Assembly (NCBI GenBank): GCA_007116865.1
Contig: SKHR01000238.1
Location: forward strand, 1-17,062
Length of the DNA: 17,062 bases
From: Marinospirillum sp.
GTDB lineage: Bacteria; Pseudomonadota; Gammaproteobacteria; Pseudomonadales; Halomonadaceae
Direction of reading: 5' to 3'
Of the stretch, positions 8,254 through 15,763 are shown piece by piece. Positions within the stretch are counted from its first letter, which is position 1. Every line of letters starts with the position of its first letter. The notes under the pieces were generated by a model that ran no database searches, was not told the origin of the DNA, and saw nothing but the letters and a program-made list of their open reading frames with translations. Both the position numbers and the translations under genes were made by a program.

Positions 8254-8781
8254 ATGAGCTATAACAAAATTCCTGCTGGCCGTTCCCTGCCTGATGATAT
8301 CAATGTTGTGATTGAAATTCCTGCCAATCATTCACCTGTCAAGTATGAAATTGACAAGGACATGGATGCCTTGGTAGTTGATCGCTTTATGGCCACGCCG
8401 ATGTTTTATCCTGCCAACTATGGCTACATCCCGCAAACGCTAGGAGACGACGGTGACCCTCTGGATGTTCTGGTGATCACCCCCTACCCAGTTGAACCAG
8501 GCAGTGTGATTCGCTGCCGCGCGGTTGGCGTGCTGAACATGACCGATGAATCCGGCGAAGATGCCAAGCTGCTTGCGGTGCCTCACCACAAGCTCACCAA
8601 TCTGTATGAAGAAGTACTGGATATCAACGATGTGCCCAAACTGCTGCGCAAGCAGATTGCACACTTCTTTGAAAACTATAAGGATCTGGAAGAAGGCAAA
8701 TGGGTTAAAGTCGAAGCCTGGGGCAACGTAGAAGACGCCCGCCAGGCGATCAACAAGGCTGTGGCCGCTTACCAGGGTTGA
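8254..8781 (+). CDS. ppa: Inorganic pyrophosphatase (family I)
   Basis: This cytoplasmic enzyme hydrolyses pyrophosphate to phosphate and so pulls biosynthetic reactions forward. The product has 175 residues, one fewer than E. coli Ppa. The metal-binding signature DGDPLD is at 66-71, with D66, D68 and D71. Other active-site residues line up, including K30, R44, Y56 (NYGYIP) and the DESGEDAK block at 99-106. I chose the ATG at 8254, preceded by GAGG at 8239-8242, because MSYNKIPAG is the normal start; a CTT-ATC region further upstream adds nothing family-like. The gene is divergent from the PP2C-like gene, and its 3' end overlaps the GGDEF-EAL gene by 13 bases. Confidence 0.96.
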   Translation: MSYNKIPAGRSLPDDINVVIEIPANHSPVKYEIDKDMDALVVDRFMATPMFYPANYGYIPQTLGDDGDPLDVLVITPYPVEPGSVIRCRAVGVLNMTDESGEDAKLLAVPHHKLTNLYEEVLDINDVPKLLRKQIAHFFENYKDLEEGKWVKVEAWGNVEDARQAINKAVAAYQG

Positions 8782-10364
8782 TCATACCCCAGTGGCATGC
8801 AGGTTTCCGCCTCCGTTGCCAGCCAGGTTTCAAGCTTGTCCAGCGGCATCGGGCGAGCAAACAAGAACCCCTGGCCACTATGACACGCCTGAGCAGCCAA
8901 GAATAAACGCTGCTCGGGCGTCTCGATGCCTTCGGCCAAAACCTCCAGGCCTAAGGCTCTGCCCATACTGATCACCGCCGCCACGATCTCTCCACCTAAC
9001 TGATCCTGTGGCAAACTGGTCACAAAACTGCGATCAATTTTCAGCTTGCTCACCGGCAAACGCTTCAAATAAGCCAGTGACGAATAACCCGTGCCAAAAT
9101 CATCAATCGCCAGACGCACCCCCCGCTGACGCAAGGCCTCCAGCAGATGCAGAACCTGGTCACCTTGGCTGATCAGCGCACTTTCGGTCATTTCCAGTTC
9201 CAGCTTTTCTGCTGCCACGCCACTGGTTTGCAGGTGATTCATCACCTGCTGAAGTAAATGTGGCTGCGATAACTGGTAGGAGGACAGGTTGACGGCCAGG
9301 CTTTCCAGCGCGAATCCTTGTGTCTGCAAGTGGCCAAAATCTTGCAAGGCTCGCTCTAACACCCAGTCTCCTAAAGCATGAATCAAACCACTGACCTCAG
9401 CATGGGGAATAAACTCATCTGGCGGCACCCACCGCTGACCATCATGCCAGCGCAACAAGGCTTCTACACCGATACAGCGTCCAGACACCAGAGAAACCAA
9501 AGGCTGATACCAGACTTCCAGGCCCTGGCAGTTGGCTTCCAGTGCACAACGCAGCGCAGAGTCGAGACTGAGATACTGCTGCGCCTGGTTGATCATCTCA
9601 CCCGAATAACGACTAAAACGGTCACGCCCCTTGCCTTTCGCGTGGTACAGCGCGGCATCCGCGTTGCGCAGCAGCTCCTCCGCGGTATCGGCCTGATCCG
9701 GCCAGAGGCAAACACCCACACTGGTGGTCAGCCAAACCTGCTGGCCTTCCAGATCAAAAGGCTCGCGCAGCACACCCAGCAAACGGTCGGCCAGCTGGTA
9801 AATCGCTCTCGGCCGGGTATGGGTTTCGGCCAGCAACAAAAACTCATCCCCGCCCAGGCGACCAATCAGACAGGAGTCCCCCATCCGTGCACGCAGACGG
9901 CGACTGACCTGCACCAACAACCGATCACCGGCAGCGTGACCATGACTTTCATTGAAGTGCTTGAAACCATCCAGATCCATCACCAGCACCCCGACCAGGG
10001 AGTCCCAGGCTTTGGCACGGAGTAAGGCAGCCTCAATTTGATCCAGCAAAAACTGGCGATTTGGCAGGCCGGTCAGGGTATCTTCATGAGTGATTCGATC
10101 CAACTGGGTATGGCTATGTGACAGCTGACGCATCAGGTGGGCTTGATTTTTCAACTCACGCCAAACCAAAAAACCGATCAACAAGCTGGAGAGGGTGACA
10201 AACGCCAGACCTTTGTAGGTTTGCAAATAGGTCAAGGTGGTTGCGTCCAGCCCCAGCGAATATAAAAAATGATCACTGTAAATGATCCAAAGGCTACTCA
10301 GCAGCGCATAAATGCCCGCAACCTTGGCGACTCGAACCCACCGCTCAGTATTTAGCTTCAGCAA
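8769..10364 (-). CDS. Membrane-bound GGDEF-EAL cyclic-di-GMP protein
   Basis: The 531-residue product has two N-terminal membrane helices (about 14-31 and 51-69) around a short periplasmic loop with YSDHFLYSLGLD. This module often precedes PAS or GGDEF domains. A GGDEF domain follows with intact RLGGDEF (171-175), so diguanylate cyclase activity is possible. No RxxD inhibitory site stands at the usual place five residues before it. The EAL domain is also intact: VEALLRW (EAL 301-303), ELEMTES, DDFGTGYSS (421-429), KLKID and LAEGIET. Phosphodiesterase activity is therefore also possible, and which one dominates cannot be told from sequence. The start is uncertain: I prefer a TTG at 10364 with GAGG at good spacing, although a TTG at 10379 is also open. 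It lies downstream of bioB on the same strand after about 84 bases. Confidence 0.9.
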   Translation of the reverse strand: MLKLNTERWVRVAKVAGIYALLSSLWIIYSDHFLYSLGLDATTLTYLQTYKGLAFVTLSSLLIGFLVWRELKNQAHLMRQLSHSHTQLDRITHEDTLTGLPNRQFLLDQIEAALLRAKAWDSLVGVLVMDLDGFKHFNESHGHAAGDRLLVQVSRRLRARMGDSCLIGRLGGDEFLLLAETHTRPRAIYQLADRLLGVLREPFDLEGQQVWLTTSVGVCLWPDQADTAEELLRNADAALYHAKGKGRDRFSRYSGEMINQAQQYLSLDSALRCALEANCQGLEVWYQPLVSLVSGRCIGVEALLRWHDGQRWVPPDEFIPHAEVSGLIHALGDWVLERALQDFGHLQTQGFALESLAVNLSSYQLSQPHLLQQVMNHLQTSGVAAEKLELEMTESALISQGDQVLHLLEALRQRGVRLAIDDFGTGYSSLAYLKRLPVSKLKIDRSFVTSLPQDQLGGEIVAAVISMGRALGLEVLAEGIETPEQRLFLAAQACHSGQGFLFARPMPLDKLETWLATEAETCMPLGYDQPW

Positions 10365-10448
10365 ACGCCACCTCAACAAAAATAAGCTTGCCCACTTCGT
10401 CTACTCTAGTTGGCAAAGTCCATTTTAACCAGTGAAGTCACCTTTCGT

Positions 10449-11528
10449 TTACAACTTCATTCCACAGGGAAGACTTCTGGCCGTATCCGGATGGGGTCCT
10501 GCGGCATCGTAAAAGTCCGCTGATGCGGATTCGAGCAAGTCAACCAAAGCCGCCTCATGCGTGGTTTCATCGGTCACTGCGGCCACATGAGACCGATTGA
10601 TCCCCAGCTTTTGTAACAGTGCTTGATCTTTGGTCATCTGGGCATTGGCGGTTGTCAGCAACCGATCACCATAAAAGATAGAATTTGCACCGGCCAGAAA
10701 AGCCAGCGCCTGCGCCGATTCATCCAGACTTTGACGGCCTGCCGACAAGCGCAAATAGGAACCCGGCATCATGATTCTTGCCACCGCAATCCAACGAATA
10801 AAAGCCAGCGTATCGAAAGGCTCCGCATCCGCCAAAGGGGTACCGGGCACCCGTACCAGCAGGTTCAACGGCACACTTTCTGGGTGAGGTTGCAAAGCTG
10901 CCAATTGGCACAAAAGTGCCGCCCGATCCTGCTGTGACTCCCCCATGCCCAAAATGCCGCCACAGCAGACTTTAATCCCCGCGGCACGAACCTGGGCCAG
11001 GGTGTCGAGGCGATCCTGATAAGACCGGGTGGTGATGATCTGGGGATAAAAATCTGCCGAAGTATCCAGATTATGGTTGTAGTAATCCAAGCCAGCTTCA
11101 GCCAGGGCTTGAGCCTGACTGGGTTTCAGCATTCCCAGTGTCATACAGGTTTCCATTCCCAAGGCCTTGACTGAAGCGATCATTTGGCGGATCTGCGGCA
11201 GATCCTGATCCTTGGGGCTACGCCAGGCGGCTCCCATACAAAAGCGCGTTGCACCGGCCTGCTGAGCAGCTTTAGCCTGAGCCAAGACCGCCTCCAATGA
11301 GGCCAAGGGCGCTGATGCCAGTTCGGTGTCATGGTGCGCCGACTGAGGACAATAATGACAATCCTCCGGGCAGCGACCCGTTTTGATCGACATCAGAGCT
11401 GAAATCTGGATCTCGTCGGGATTAAAGTGGGCGAAGTGAACGCCTTGGGCCTGATGCAAAAGACGCTGAAACGGCTGCTCAAAGAGCTGGGTCACCTCAG
11501 CGGGTGACCAGTCATGGCGCAGGGTCAT
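10449..11528 (-). CDS. bioB: Biotin synthase BioB
   Basis: BioB is a radical-SAM enzyme that inserts sulfur into dethiobiotin, the last step of biotin synthesis. The 359-residue product carries the SAM cluster cysteines C53, C57 and C60 (GRCPEDCHYCPQS). The [2Fe-2S] ligands are C97, C128, C188 and R260. All seven fall at the same residue numbers as in E. coli BioB. I chose the ATG at 11528 because AGAGGA lies nine bases upstream and MTLRHDWSPAEV is a normal start; an upstream ATG at 11591 would add 21 residues lying across the operator-like repeat. The gene stands alone, without bioF, bioH, bioC or bioD next to it. It is followed by the GGDEF-EAL gene and preceded by the TetR-family gene. Confidence 0.96.
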   Translation of the reverse strand: MTLRHDWSPAEVTQLFEQPFQRLLHQAQGVHFAHFNPDEIQISALMSIKTGRCPEDCHYCPQSAHHDTELASAPLASLEAVLAQAKAAQQAGATRFCMGAAWRSPKDQDLPQIRQMIASVKALGMETCMTLGMLKPSQAQALAEAGLDYYNHNLDTSADFYPQIITTRSYQDRLDTLAQVRAAGIKVCCGGILGMGESQQDRAALLCQLAALQPHPESVPLNLLVRVPGTPLADAEPFDTLAFIRWIAVARIMMPGSYLRLSAGRQSLDESAQALAFLAGANSIFYGDRLLTTANAQMTKDQALLQKLGINRSHVAAVTDETTHEAALVDLLESASADFYDAAGPHPDTARSLPCGMKL

Positions 11529-11541
11529 GAGTAAATTTCCT

Positions 11542-11598
11542 CTGACAGATGATGAAATCAACCCGTGAAGGCGGGACTTGGCAGGCATCATCTGTCAG
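11542..11598. repeat. 13-bp perfect inverted repeat over the bioB promoter and leader
   Basis: CTGACAGATGATG (11542-11554) and CATCATCTGTCAG (11586-11598) are exact reverse complements separated by 31 bases. One arm covers the predicted -10 box of bioB and the other ends where its ribosome site (AGGA) begins. The spacer contains a smaller pair, CCCG (11562-11565) and CGGG (11572-11575). A related TCTGTCAACC at 11608-11617 repeats the TCTGTCAGCC at 11591-11600 with a 17-base period. This layout looks like a repressor site. If transcription came from upstream, it would instead form a long hairpin just before the ribosome site. The sequence does not match the E. coli BirA operator. Confidence 0.6.
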
Positions 11599-11615
11599 CC
11601 AGCCAAGTCTGTCAA
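11587..11615 (-). promoter_or_regulatory. Sigma-70 promoter of bioB
   Basis: On the minus strand a perfect -35 TTGACA (11610-11615) is followed after exactly 17 bases by GATGAT (11587-11592), four of six matches to TATAAT. Transcription would start near 11580, giving a leader of about 50 bases before the bioB ATG. The -35 begins just past the stop codon of the TetR-family gene, so bioB does not depend on that gene's transcript. Confidence 0.6.
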
Positions 11616-11620
11616 CCAAA

Positions 11621-12211
11621 TCAATAAAACTGGTTAACAGCGGTCTGATTCAGCACCATAGCCACCAGCGCTTGCGCCAGGTCATCCGGCGATAGCCGCC
11701 CCTGAGGTTGATACCACTGCACTGTCCAGTTCAAGGCACCCAGGGCCAAACGTCGTCTTAATGCCGTATCTCCAGTGATCAACTGGGCGGCCAGCGCTTC
11801 ATCCATCGCTTCGATCCACAGAGCCTCATAAGCATCTCGCAGCTCAACCAGTCGAGCACGTGAGTCCACTGACAGACTGCGCCATTCATAAATGGCCACC
11901 ACATGGGCATCACGATCTTCCAGCAGGGTTGAAAGGTGGGCCTTAGCCAAAGCAAAGAGTTTTTGTTGCGGGGTTTGGGCCTGTTGTAGCGCCCTTTGGG
12001 CAATCGCAATCGCATGCTGCATGCCTGAGTCGATCACCGCAAATAAAATTTCCTGTTTGTCTTTAAAGTGATGAAACAGGCTTCCAGACTGAATACCCAT
12101 GGCCTCCGCCAGCATTCTGACGGTGGTTGTTTCATAACCCTGATCACAAAAGAGACGAGCCGCAATTTGAACCAGCTCCTGGCGTCGCTGCGTGTTTTTA
12201 TTGGTTTTCAT
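11621..12211 (-). CDS. TetR/AcrR-family transcriptional regulator
   Basis: The 196-residue product begins with a TetR-type DNA-binding domain at about 9-55: VQIAARLFCDQGYETTTVRM, then the helix-turn-helix around LAEAMGIQSGSLFHHFKDK. The rest is an all-helical ligand-binding domain ending in LNWTVQWYQPQGRLSPDDL. I associate that ending, from memory, with fatty-acid or acyl-CoA responsive TetR proteins. It is divergent from the thiolase gene across a 116-base gap, the usual arrangement for a local repressor, so the thiolase is the likeliest target. The effector is unknown. The ATG at 12211 has only a weak ribosome site. bioB lies just downstream, so control of bioB is possible but less likely. 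Confidence 0.85.
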   Translation of the reverse strand: MKTNKNTQRRQELVQIAARLFCDQGYETTTVRMLAEAMGIQSGSLFHHFKDKQEILFAVIDSGMQHAIAIAQRALQQAQTPQQKLFALAKAHLSTLLEDRDAHVVAIYEWRSLSVDSRARLVELRDAYEALWIEAMDEALAAQLITGDTALRRRLALGALNWTVQWYQPQGRLSPDDLAQALVAMVLNQTAVNQFY

Positions 12212-12233
12212 GTTAGCCAGCGCTTACTTGGTA

Positions 12234-12247
12234 TGACTGATAAGTCA
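12234..12247. promoter_or_regulatory. Candidate operator palindrome between the TetR gene and the thiolase gene
   Basis: TGACT-GATA-AGTCA is a perfect 5-bp-arm palindrome with a 4-base centre. It covers the -10 box (TATCAG, minus strand, 12237-12242) of the predicted TetR-gene promoter, whose -35 is TTGACC at 12260-12265 with a 17-base spacer. A second short palindrome, TGACGTCA, is at 12269-12276. Position and symmetry suggest autoregulation, but the sites are short. Confidence 0.4.
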
Positions 12248-12327
12248 CAAACTACCGCTGGTCAAAGGTGACGTCAAGCGGCAAGCTAAGGATTCAATTC
12301 GTCACTCACAAACTGAGGAGTCAAATC

Positions 12328-13506
12328 ATGCAAGACCCAGTTGTTATTGTTGCTGGTGTACGCACCCCTATGGGTGGAATGATGGGTGTCTTAAGCAGCC
12401 TGACTGCACCCGAGTTGGGTGCTCAAGTGATTCGTGCCGCGGTTGAGCGTTCTGGTTTGACTCCTGAAGATATCGAAGAAGTCCTGCTCGGCTGCGTATT
12501 ACCAGCCGGCATGAAACAGGGCCCCGCCCGACAGGCAATGATCGCCGCTGGCTTACCTTTATCCTGTGGTGCAACCACCATCAACAAACTGTGTGGCTCA
12601 GGCATGAAAGCCGTGATGCTGGCACAGGATCTGATCACCGCAGGCAGCCACGATATACTCCTCGCGGGAGGCATGGAAAGCATGTCCAACGCCCCCCACC
12701 TGTTAACCAAGGCACGAGGCGGCTATCGTTTGGGACATGGAGCGTTGCATGATCATATGTTCCTTGATGGCCTTGAAGACCCAGCTACTGGAAAGCTCAT
12801 GGGCGTTTTTGCTCAAGAAACAGCAGATCAGCATGGCCTGACCCGTGATGCGCTCGATGCTTATGCCATGACTTCACTGCGCCGAGCCCTTGAAGCCATC
12901 GAGCAGGGTAAACTTAAAGCCGAAACGCTACCTGTGACCATTAAAACCCGCAAAGGTGAAACCTGTGTGGATCAAGATGAGCAGCCTTTTCAAGCCAGCC
13001 TGGAAAAGATCCCCAGCCTGCGCCCTGCGTTTAAGGCAGATGGCACACTCACAGCAGCCAACTCCAGCTCCATTTCTGACGGGGCTTCCGCGTTGATTCT
13101 GACTCGTGAATCCGTTGCCAAACAGCGTAATTTACAGCCAATGGCACGCCTTGTAGCTCATACGACTCAGTCACAAGCGCCAGCAGACTTCACACTCGCC
13201 CCCATTGGCGCAATTGAAAAACTGCTGAAAAAAACCGGCTGGCAGGTTGATGACGTTGATTTGTTTGAAATCAATGAAGCCTTTGCCACGGTACCCGTTC
13301 TGGCCATGAATGCACTGAATATTCCACTGGAAAAAACCAATATTTATGGCGGGGCCTGTGCTCAAGGCCATCCGGTTGGATCCACCGGTTCACGCCTGAT
13401 CGTTACACTCATGCATGCGCTTAAGCAAGAAGGTGGCAAAAAAGGCATTGCCAGCCTGTGTATTGGAGGCGGCGAAGCAACGGCCGTTGCGATTGAGTTA
13501 ATTTAA
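12328..13506 (+). CDS. Thiolase family protein (acetyl-CoA acetyltransferase type)
   Basis: The 392-residue product has the whole thiolase catalytic set: nucleophile C89 (NKLCGSGMKA), N316 (NEAFA), H348 (GGACAQGHPVGSTGSR) and C378 (CIGGGEATA). Length and the position of C89 agree with the biosynthetic acetoacetyl-CoA thiolase group (AtoB/PhaA). A degradative role on longer 3-ketoacyl-CoA cannot be excluded. It either joins two acetyl-CoA to acetoacetyl-CoA or runs the reverse in fatty-acid breakdown. The ATG at 12328 has GAGGAG at 12315-12320. A GTG at 12268 in the same frame would add 20 residues without family similarity. It is divergent from the TetR-family gene, its probable regulator. 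No phaB, phaC or other beta-oxidation gene is next to it. Confidence 0.93.
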   Translation: MQDPVVIVAGVRTPMGGMMGVLSSLTAPELGAQVIRAAVERSGLTPEDIEEVLLGCVLPAGMKQGPARQAMIAAGLPLSCGATTINKLCGSGMKAVMLAQDLITAGSHDILLAGGMESMSNAPHLLTKARGGYRLGHGALHDHMFLDGLEDPATGKLMGVFAQETADQHGLTRDALDAYAMTSLRRALEAIEQGKLKAETLPVTIKTRKGETCVDQDEQPFQASLEKIPSLRPAFKADGTLTAANSSSISDGASALILTRESVAKQRNLQPMARLVAHTTQSQAPADFTLAPIGAIEKLLKKTGWQVDDVDLFEINEAFATVPVLAMNALNIPLEKTNIYGGACAQGHPVGSTGSRLIVTLMHALKQEGGKKGIASLCIGGGEATAVAIELI

Positions 13507-13517
13507 ATACCGCCCGC

Positions 13518-13545
13518 GCAATCCAGATCTGGCGATCTGGATTGC
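13518..13545 (+). other. Strong 12-bp hairpin between the thiolase and slt genes
   Basis: GCAATCCAGATC (13518-13529) and GATCTGGATTGC (13534-13545) pair perfectly around a TGGC loop. The hairpin begins 11 bases after the thiolase stop. No T-tract follows on either strand, so it may stabilise the 3' end or act as a Rho-linked or attenuating structure, not as a standard intrinsic terminator. Confidence 0.55.
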
Positions 13546-13595
13546 CAAGGGTTAAGATAACTGTCCTGGTAACCTTTCAACCCTGCGGGTGCGCC

Positions 13596-15617
13596 GTGTT
13601 GTTACTTCAGCGTTTATTACAACCTAGCGTTCGCTGGCACCTTCGAATCGGCTGGCTCGTCCTTTTCTGTTTTGCCTTGCTTTTGCTCAGCAAGGCCTCT
13701 TTAGGCTTTTTTTCACGACAAACACTGCCCTTGTACCCAGATGCAGAAGCCAGGGCTGTTTTCCAAATCACCTATGATCGTTTGCGCCAGGGCAGCCTGC
13801 TGGACCTCAGCGACCCCCTGACTCAATTGCAAAACTATCCACTGGCACCCTATCTGGAGTTCCAGCTCAGTCGGAATCAGTTGGCCTATCGAGTGGCCGA
13901 CATTCGCCAGATTGAATCTTTTTTGCAACAGCATGCAGACTGGCCTTTTGCCCCCCAGTTGCGCCAGGAGCTGCTGCAAGAGCTGGCCCGACGTGAAAGC
14001 TGGTCAGCCTTTTTACGCCTGAGTCGCGATGTATCTCTGCCCTTATCGCTAGAGTGTCAACGCATTCAAGCCCAGGCTCAGGCTCAAGGCAAACCACTGA
14101 GCCTACTGGAAAACGCACTGGAAATCTGGCTAAACAATCAGCCCCTGCCAAGCCAGTGCGAGCCGGTGACCCAGCTGCTGGATGAACTGGGGTTCCTTGA
14201 TGCCGAGGCTTATTGGCACGCAGCTTCAACCCTGATGCATAACAACCAGTCTCGTTTGGCTTGGCAGTATGCCAACCGCCTGACGGAGGAGGATCGTCAA
14301 CTCCTTGATTTCTGGCGGCGAGGCCAGTTAAACCCGGAAAACCGCCTCACCGCTTTAATGCAAGGACACCTAGGTTATCTGACTGCTGGTGACACCAAGG
14401 TGCAAGCCGTTGTCAGTGACCTACTGCAACAGCACATTAGCCAGGCACCTGAAAAAATTGCGGCCTGGGCAGAAACCCTGCGCACTCAAAACTATCTCAG
14501 CGCTTCCCAGCAGACCAGGGTACTTGAACGTATCGCTCTGCATTACGCCGCACGCAATGACACCCGCGCACTGGATTACTTTGCGCAAATCAGCGCCAGC
14601 CAGCGTAGCGCCGCTGGGCATGAATGGTATGCCCGAAGTTTACTGCGCCAACAACAGTGGATCGCTCTTGCAGAGGCAATCAAACAACTTCCGCCAGCCA
14701 TTGCCGAGCGTTTAGAGTGGCAATACTGGCTGGCTCAGGCTTATCTTAGAAGCGGTCAGAACGAATCAGGTCTTGAACAGCTCTCTGAGCTGGCCAAACA
14801 GCGGCATTACTATGGTTTTCTGGCCGCTCGTGAGCTGGGCTTACCACCCGCGATGAATGCTCGTGAAGCCCCGATGATTCCTTATCAACTGGATCAGCTC
14901 AACCAGCGACCTGGTATTCAGCGTGCTGCCGAACTTTACTTTACCGGCTTTGATGAAGAGGCCCAGCGTGAGTGGCTGCATGCTTTGCGTGACGCAGAAC
15001 CTTGGGAGTGGCAACAGGCCGCCTGGCTGGCAAAAAACTGGGGCTTTCCCCATCTTGCAGTGCAAGCAGCGCACCGTGCTGGCTTAGAGGATGCGCTTGA
15101 ACTGCGTTTCCCTTTGGCCTATTTAGACACACTGACTCCCTTAGCACGCATCAAAGAGCTCGATCTGGCACTGATTCTGGCACTGATTCGTAAGGAGAGT
15201 CTGTTTAACCCACAAGCTCGCTCACGAGTGGGCGCACTAGGGCTCATGCAAATCATGCCCGCAACCGGACAAAGTCTGTTTCAGCGCCTTCAGCTTCCTT
15301 TTGAAAACGAGCTGGATTTGCTGCACCCAGAACATAATCTACAGGCGGGTGTCCTTTACCTTGCCGAATTATTGGCACGTTATGATCAGGACCCTATCCT
15401 GGCTGCAGCGGCTTACAATGCAGGATCTCGCCACGCCAGCCGTTGGCTAGAGAGTCACAGCAACACCAGCGATCCCCTTTGGGTCGAGCAAATCACTTTT
15501 GGGGAAACGCGAGATTATGTCAAAAGCCTGCTAGCTTTTCGCGAAGTCTATGCTTGGCGTCTGCAACAAACGGGCCTGACACTGGCCACCACTCAAAGCT
15601 CCTCGCCCGAGGGCTGA
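13596..15617 (+). CDS. slt: Soluble lytic murein transglycosylase (Slt70 type)
   Basis: The product (about 673 residues; E. coli Slt is 645) has an N-terminal signal segment (WLVLFCFALLLLSKASLG). A long alpha-superhelical domain follows, with YPLAPYLEFQ near the start, and then a C-terminal lysozyme-like SLT domain. The catalytic glutamate is E534 in LIRKESLFNPQARS. It is followed by GALGLMQIMPATG, the HNLQAGVLYL block and AAAAYNAG, all typical of family 1 lytic transglycosylases. The enzyme cleaves peptidoglycan glycan strands to 1,6-anhydromuropeptides in the periplasm. The start is unsure because there is no in-frame ATG: I prefer GTG at 13596 (TTG at 13599 is as good), as both place the signal sequence near the N-terminus. 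A TTG at 13542 lies inside the hairpin. Confidence 0.92.
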   Translation: MLLLQRLLQPSVRWHLRIGWLVLFCFALLLLSKASLGFFSRQTLPLYPDAEARAVFQITYDRLRQGSLLDLSDPLTQLQNYPLAPYLEFQLSRNQLAYRVADIRQIESFLQQHADWPFAPQLRQELLQELARRESWSAFLRLSRDVSLPLSLECQRIQAQAQAQGKPLSLLENALEIWLNNQPLPSQCEPVTQLLDELGFLDAEAYWHAASTLMHNNQSRLAWQYANRLTEEDRQLLDFWRRGQLNPENRLTALMQGHLGYLTAGDTKVQAVVSDLLQQHISQAPEKIAAWAETLRTQNYLSASQQTRVLERIALHYAARNDTRALDYFAQISASQRSAAGHEWYARSLLRQQQWIALAEAIKQLPPAIAERLEWQYWLAQAYLRSGQNESGLEQLSELAKQRHYYGFLAARELGLPPAMNAREAPMIPYQLDQLNQRPGIQRAAELYFTGFDEEAQREWLHALRDAEPWEWQQAAWLAKNWGFPHLAVQAAHRAGLEDALELRFPLAYLDTLTPLARIKELDLALILALIRKESLFNPQARSRVGALGLMQIMPATGQSLFQRLQLPFENELDLLHPEHNLQAGVLYLAELLARYDQDPILAAAAYNAGSRHASRWLESHSNTSDPLWVEQITFGETRDYVKSLLAFREVYAWRLQQTGLTLATTQSSSPEG

Positions 15618-15636
15618 GCCCCTGCCCTTACTTCAC

Positions 15637-15665
15637 TTGACCGCAAAAGAAGTAACCTCTATACA
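15637..15665 (+). promoter_or_regulatory. Sigma-70 promoter of the HD-GYP-like gene
   Basis: TTGACC (15637-15642) and TATACA (15660-15665) are separated by exactly 17 bases; each box is a close match to consensus. Transcription would start near 15672, leaving a leader of about 92 bases before the ATG at 15764. Confidence 0.6.
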
Positions 15666-15686
15666 TTTTAATTGATAGATGGCATA

Positions 15687-15741
15687 TTAATGCAAAGCTT
15701 CATAGGTTCAGTTTGATCTAACCTATGACCGCCTGCATTAA
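15687..15741 (+). promoter_or_regulatory. Structured leader element upstream of the HD-GYP-like gene
   Basis: Two nested perfect inverted repeats are present. The outer pair is TTAATGC (15687-15693) and GCATTAA (15735-15741). The inner pair is TCATAGGTT (15700-15708) and AACCTATGA (15720-15728). The two stems are separated by six unpaired bases on each side, and the loop has 11 bases, giving a symmetric two-tier hairpin. It lies after the predicted transcription start and ends nine bases before the ribosome site (AGAGG, 15751-15755), so it could control translation. It could instead be a protein-binding DNA site. I do not recognise it as a known riboswitch. Confidence 0.5.
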
Positions 15742-15763
15742 AGCTTGTTAAGAGGTACAGGCC

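Noticed and set aside
9378..10025. 215-codon open frame on the plus strand inside the GGDEF-EAL gene
   Set aside because: It lies wholly antisense to conserved GGDEF and EAL coding sequence, has no ribosome site, and its product looks like a shadow translation.
11529..11620. BirA-type biotin operator
   Set aside because: The repeat arms do not resemble the TTGTAAACC and GGTTTACAA half-sites and the spacing is different.
13867..14229. 120-codon open frame on the minus strand inside slt
   Set aside because: It is antisense to the Slt superhelical domain and has no recognisable protein features.
15672..15763. GEMM-I type cyclic-di-GMP riboswitch
   Set aside because: Only the GCAAAGC string and a following hairpin resemble the motif; the upstream GNRA hairpin and the GGCAAACC stretch are not present in the short leader.
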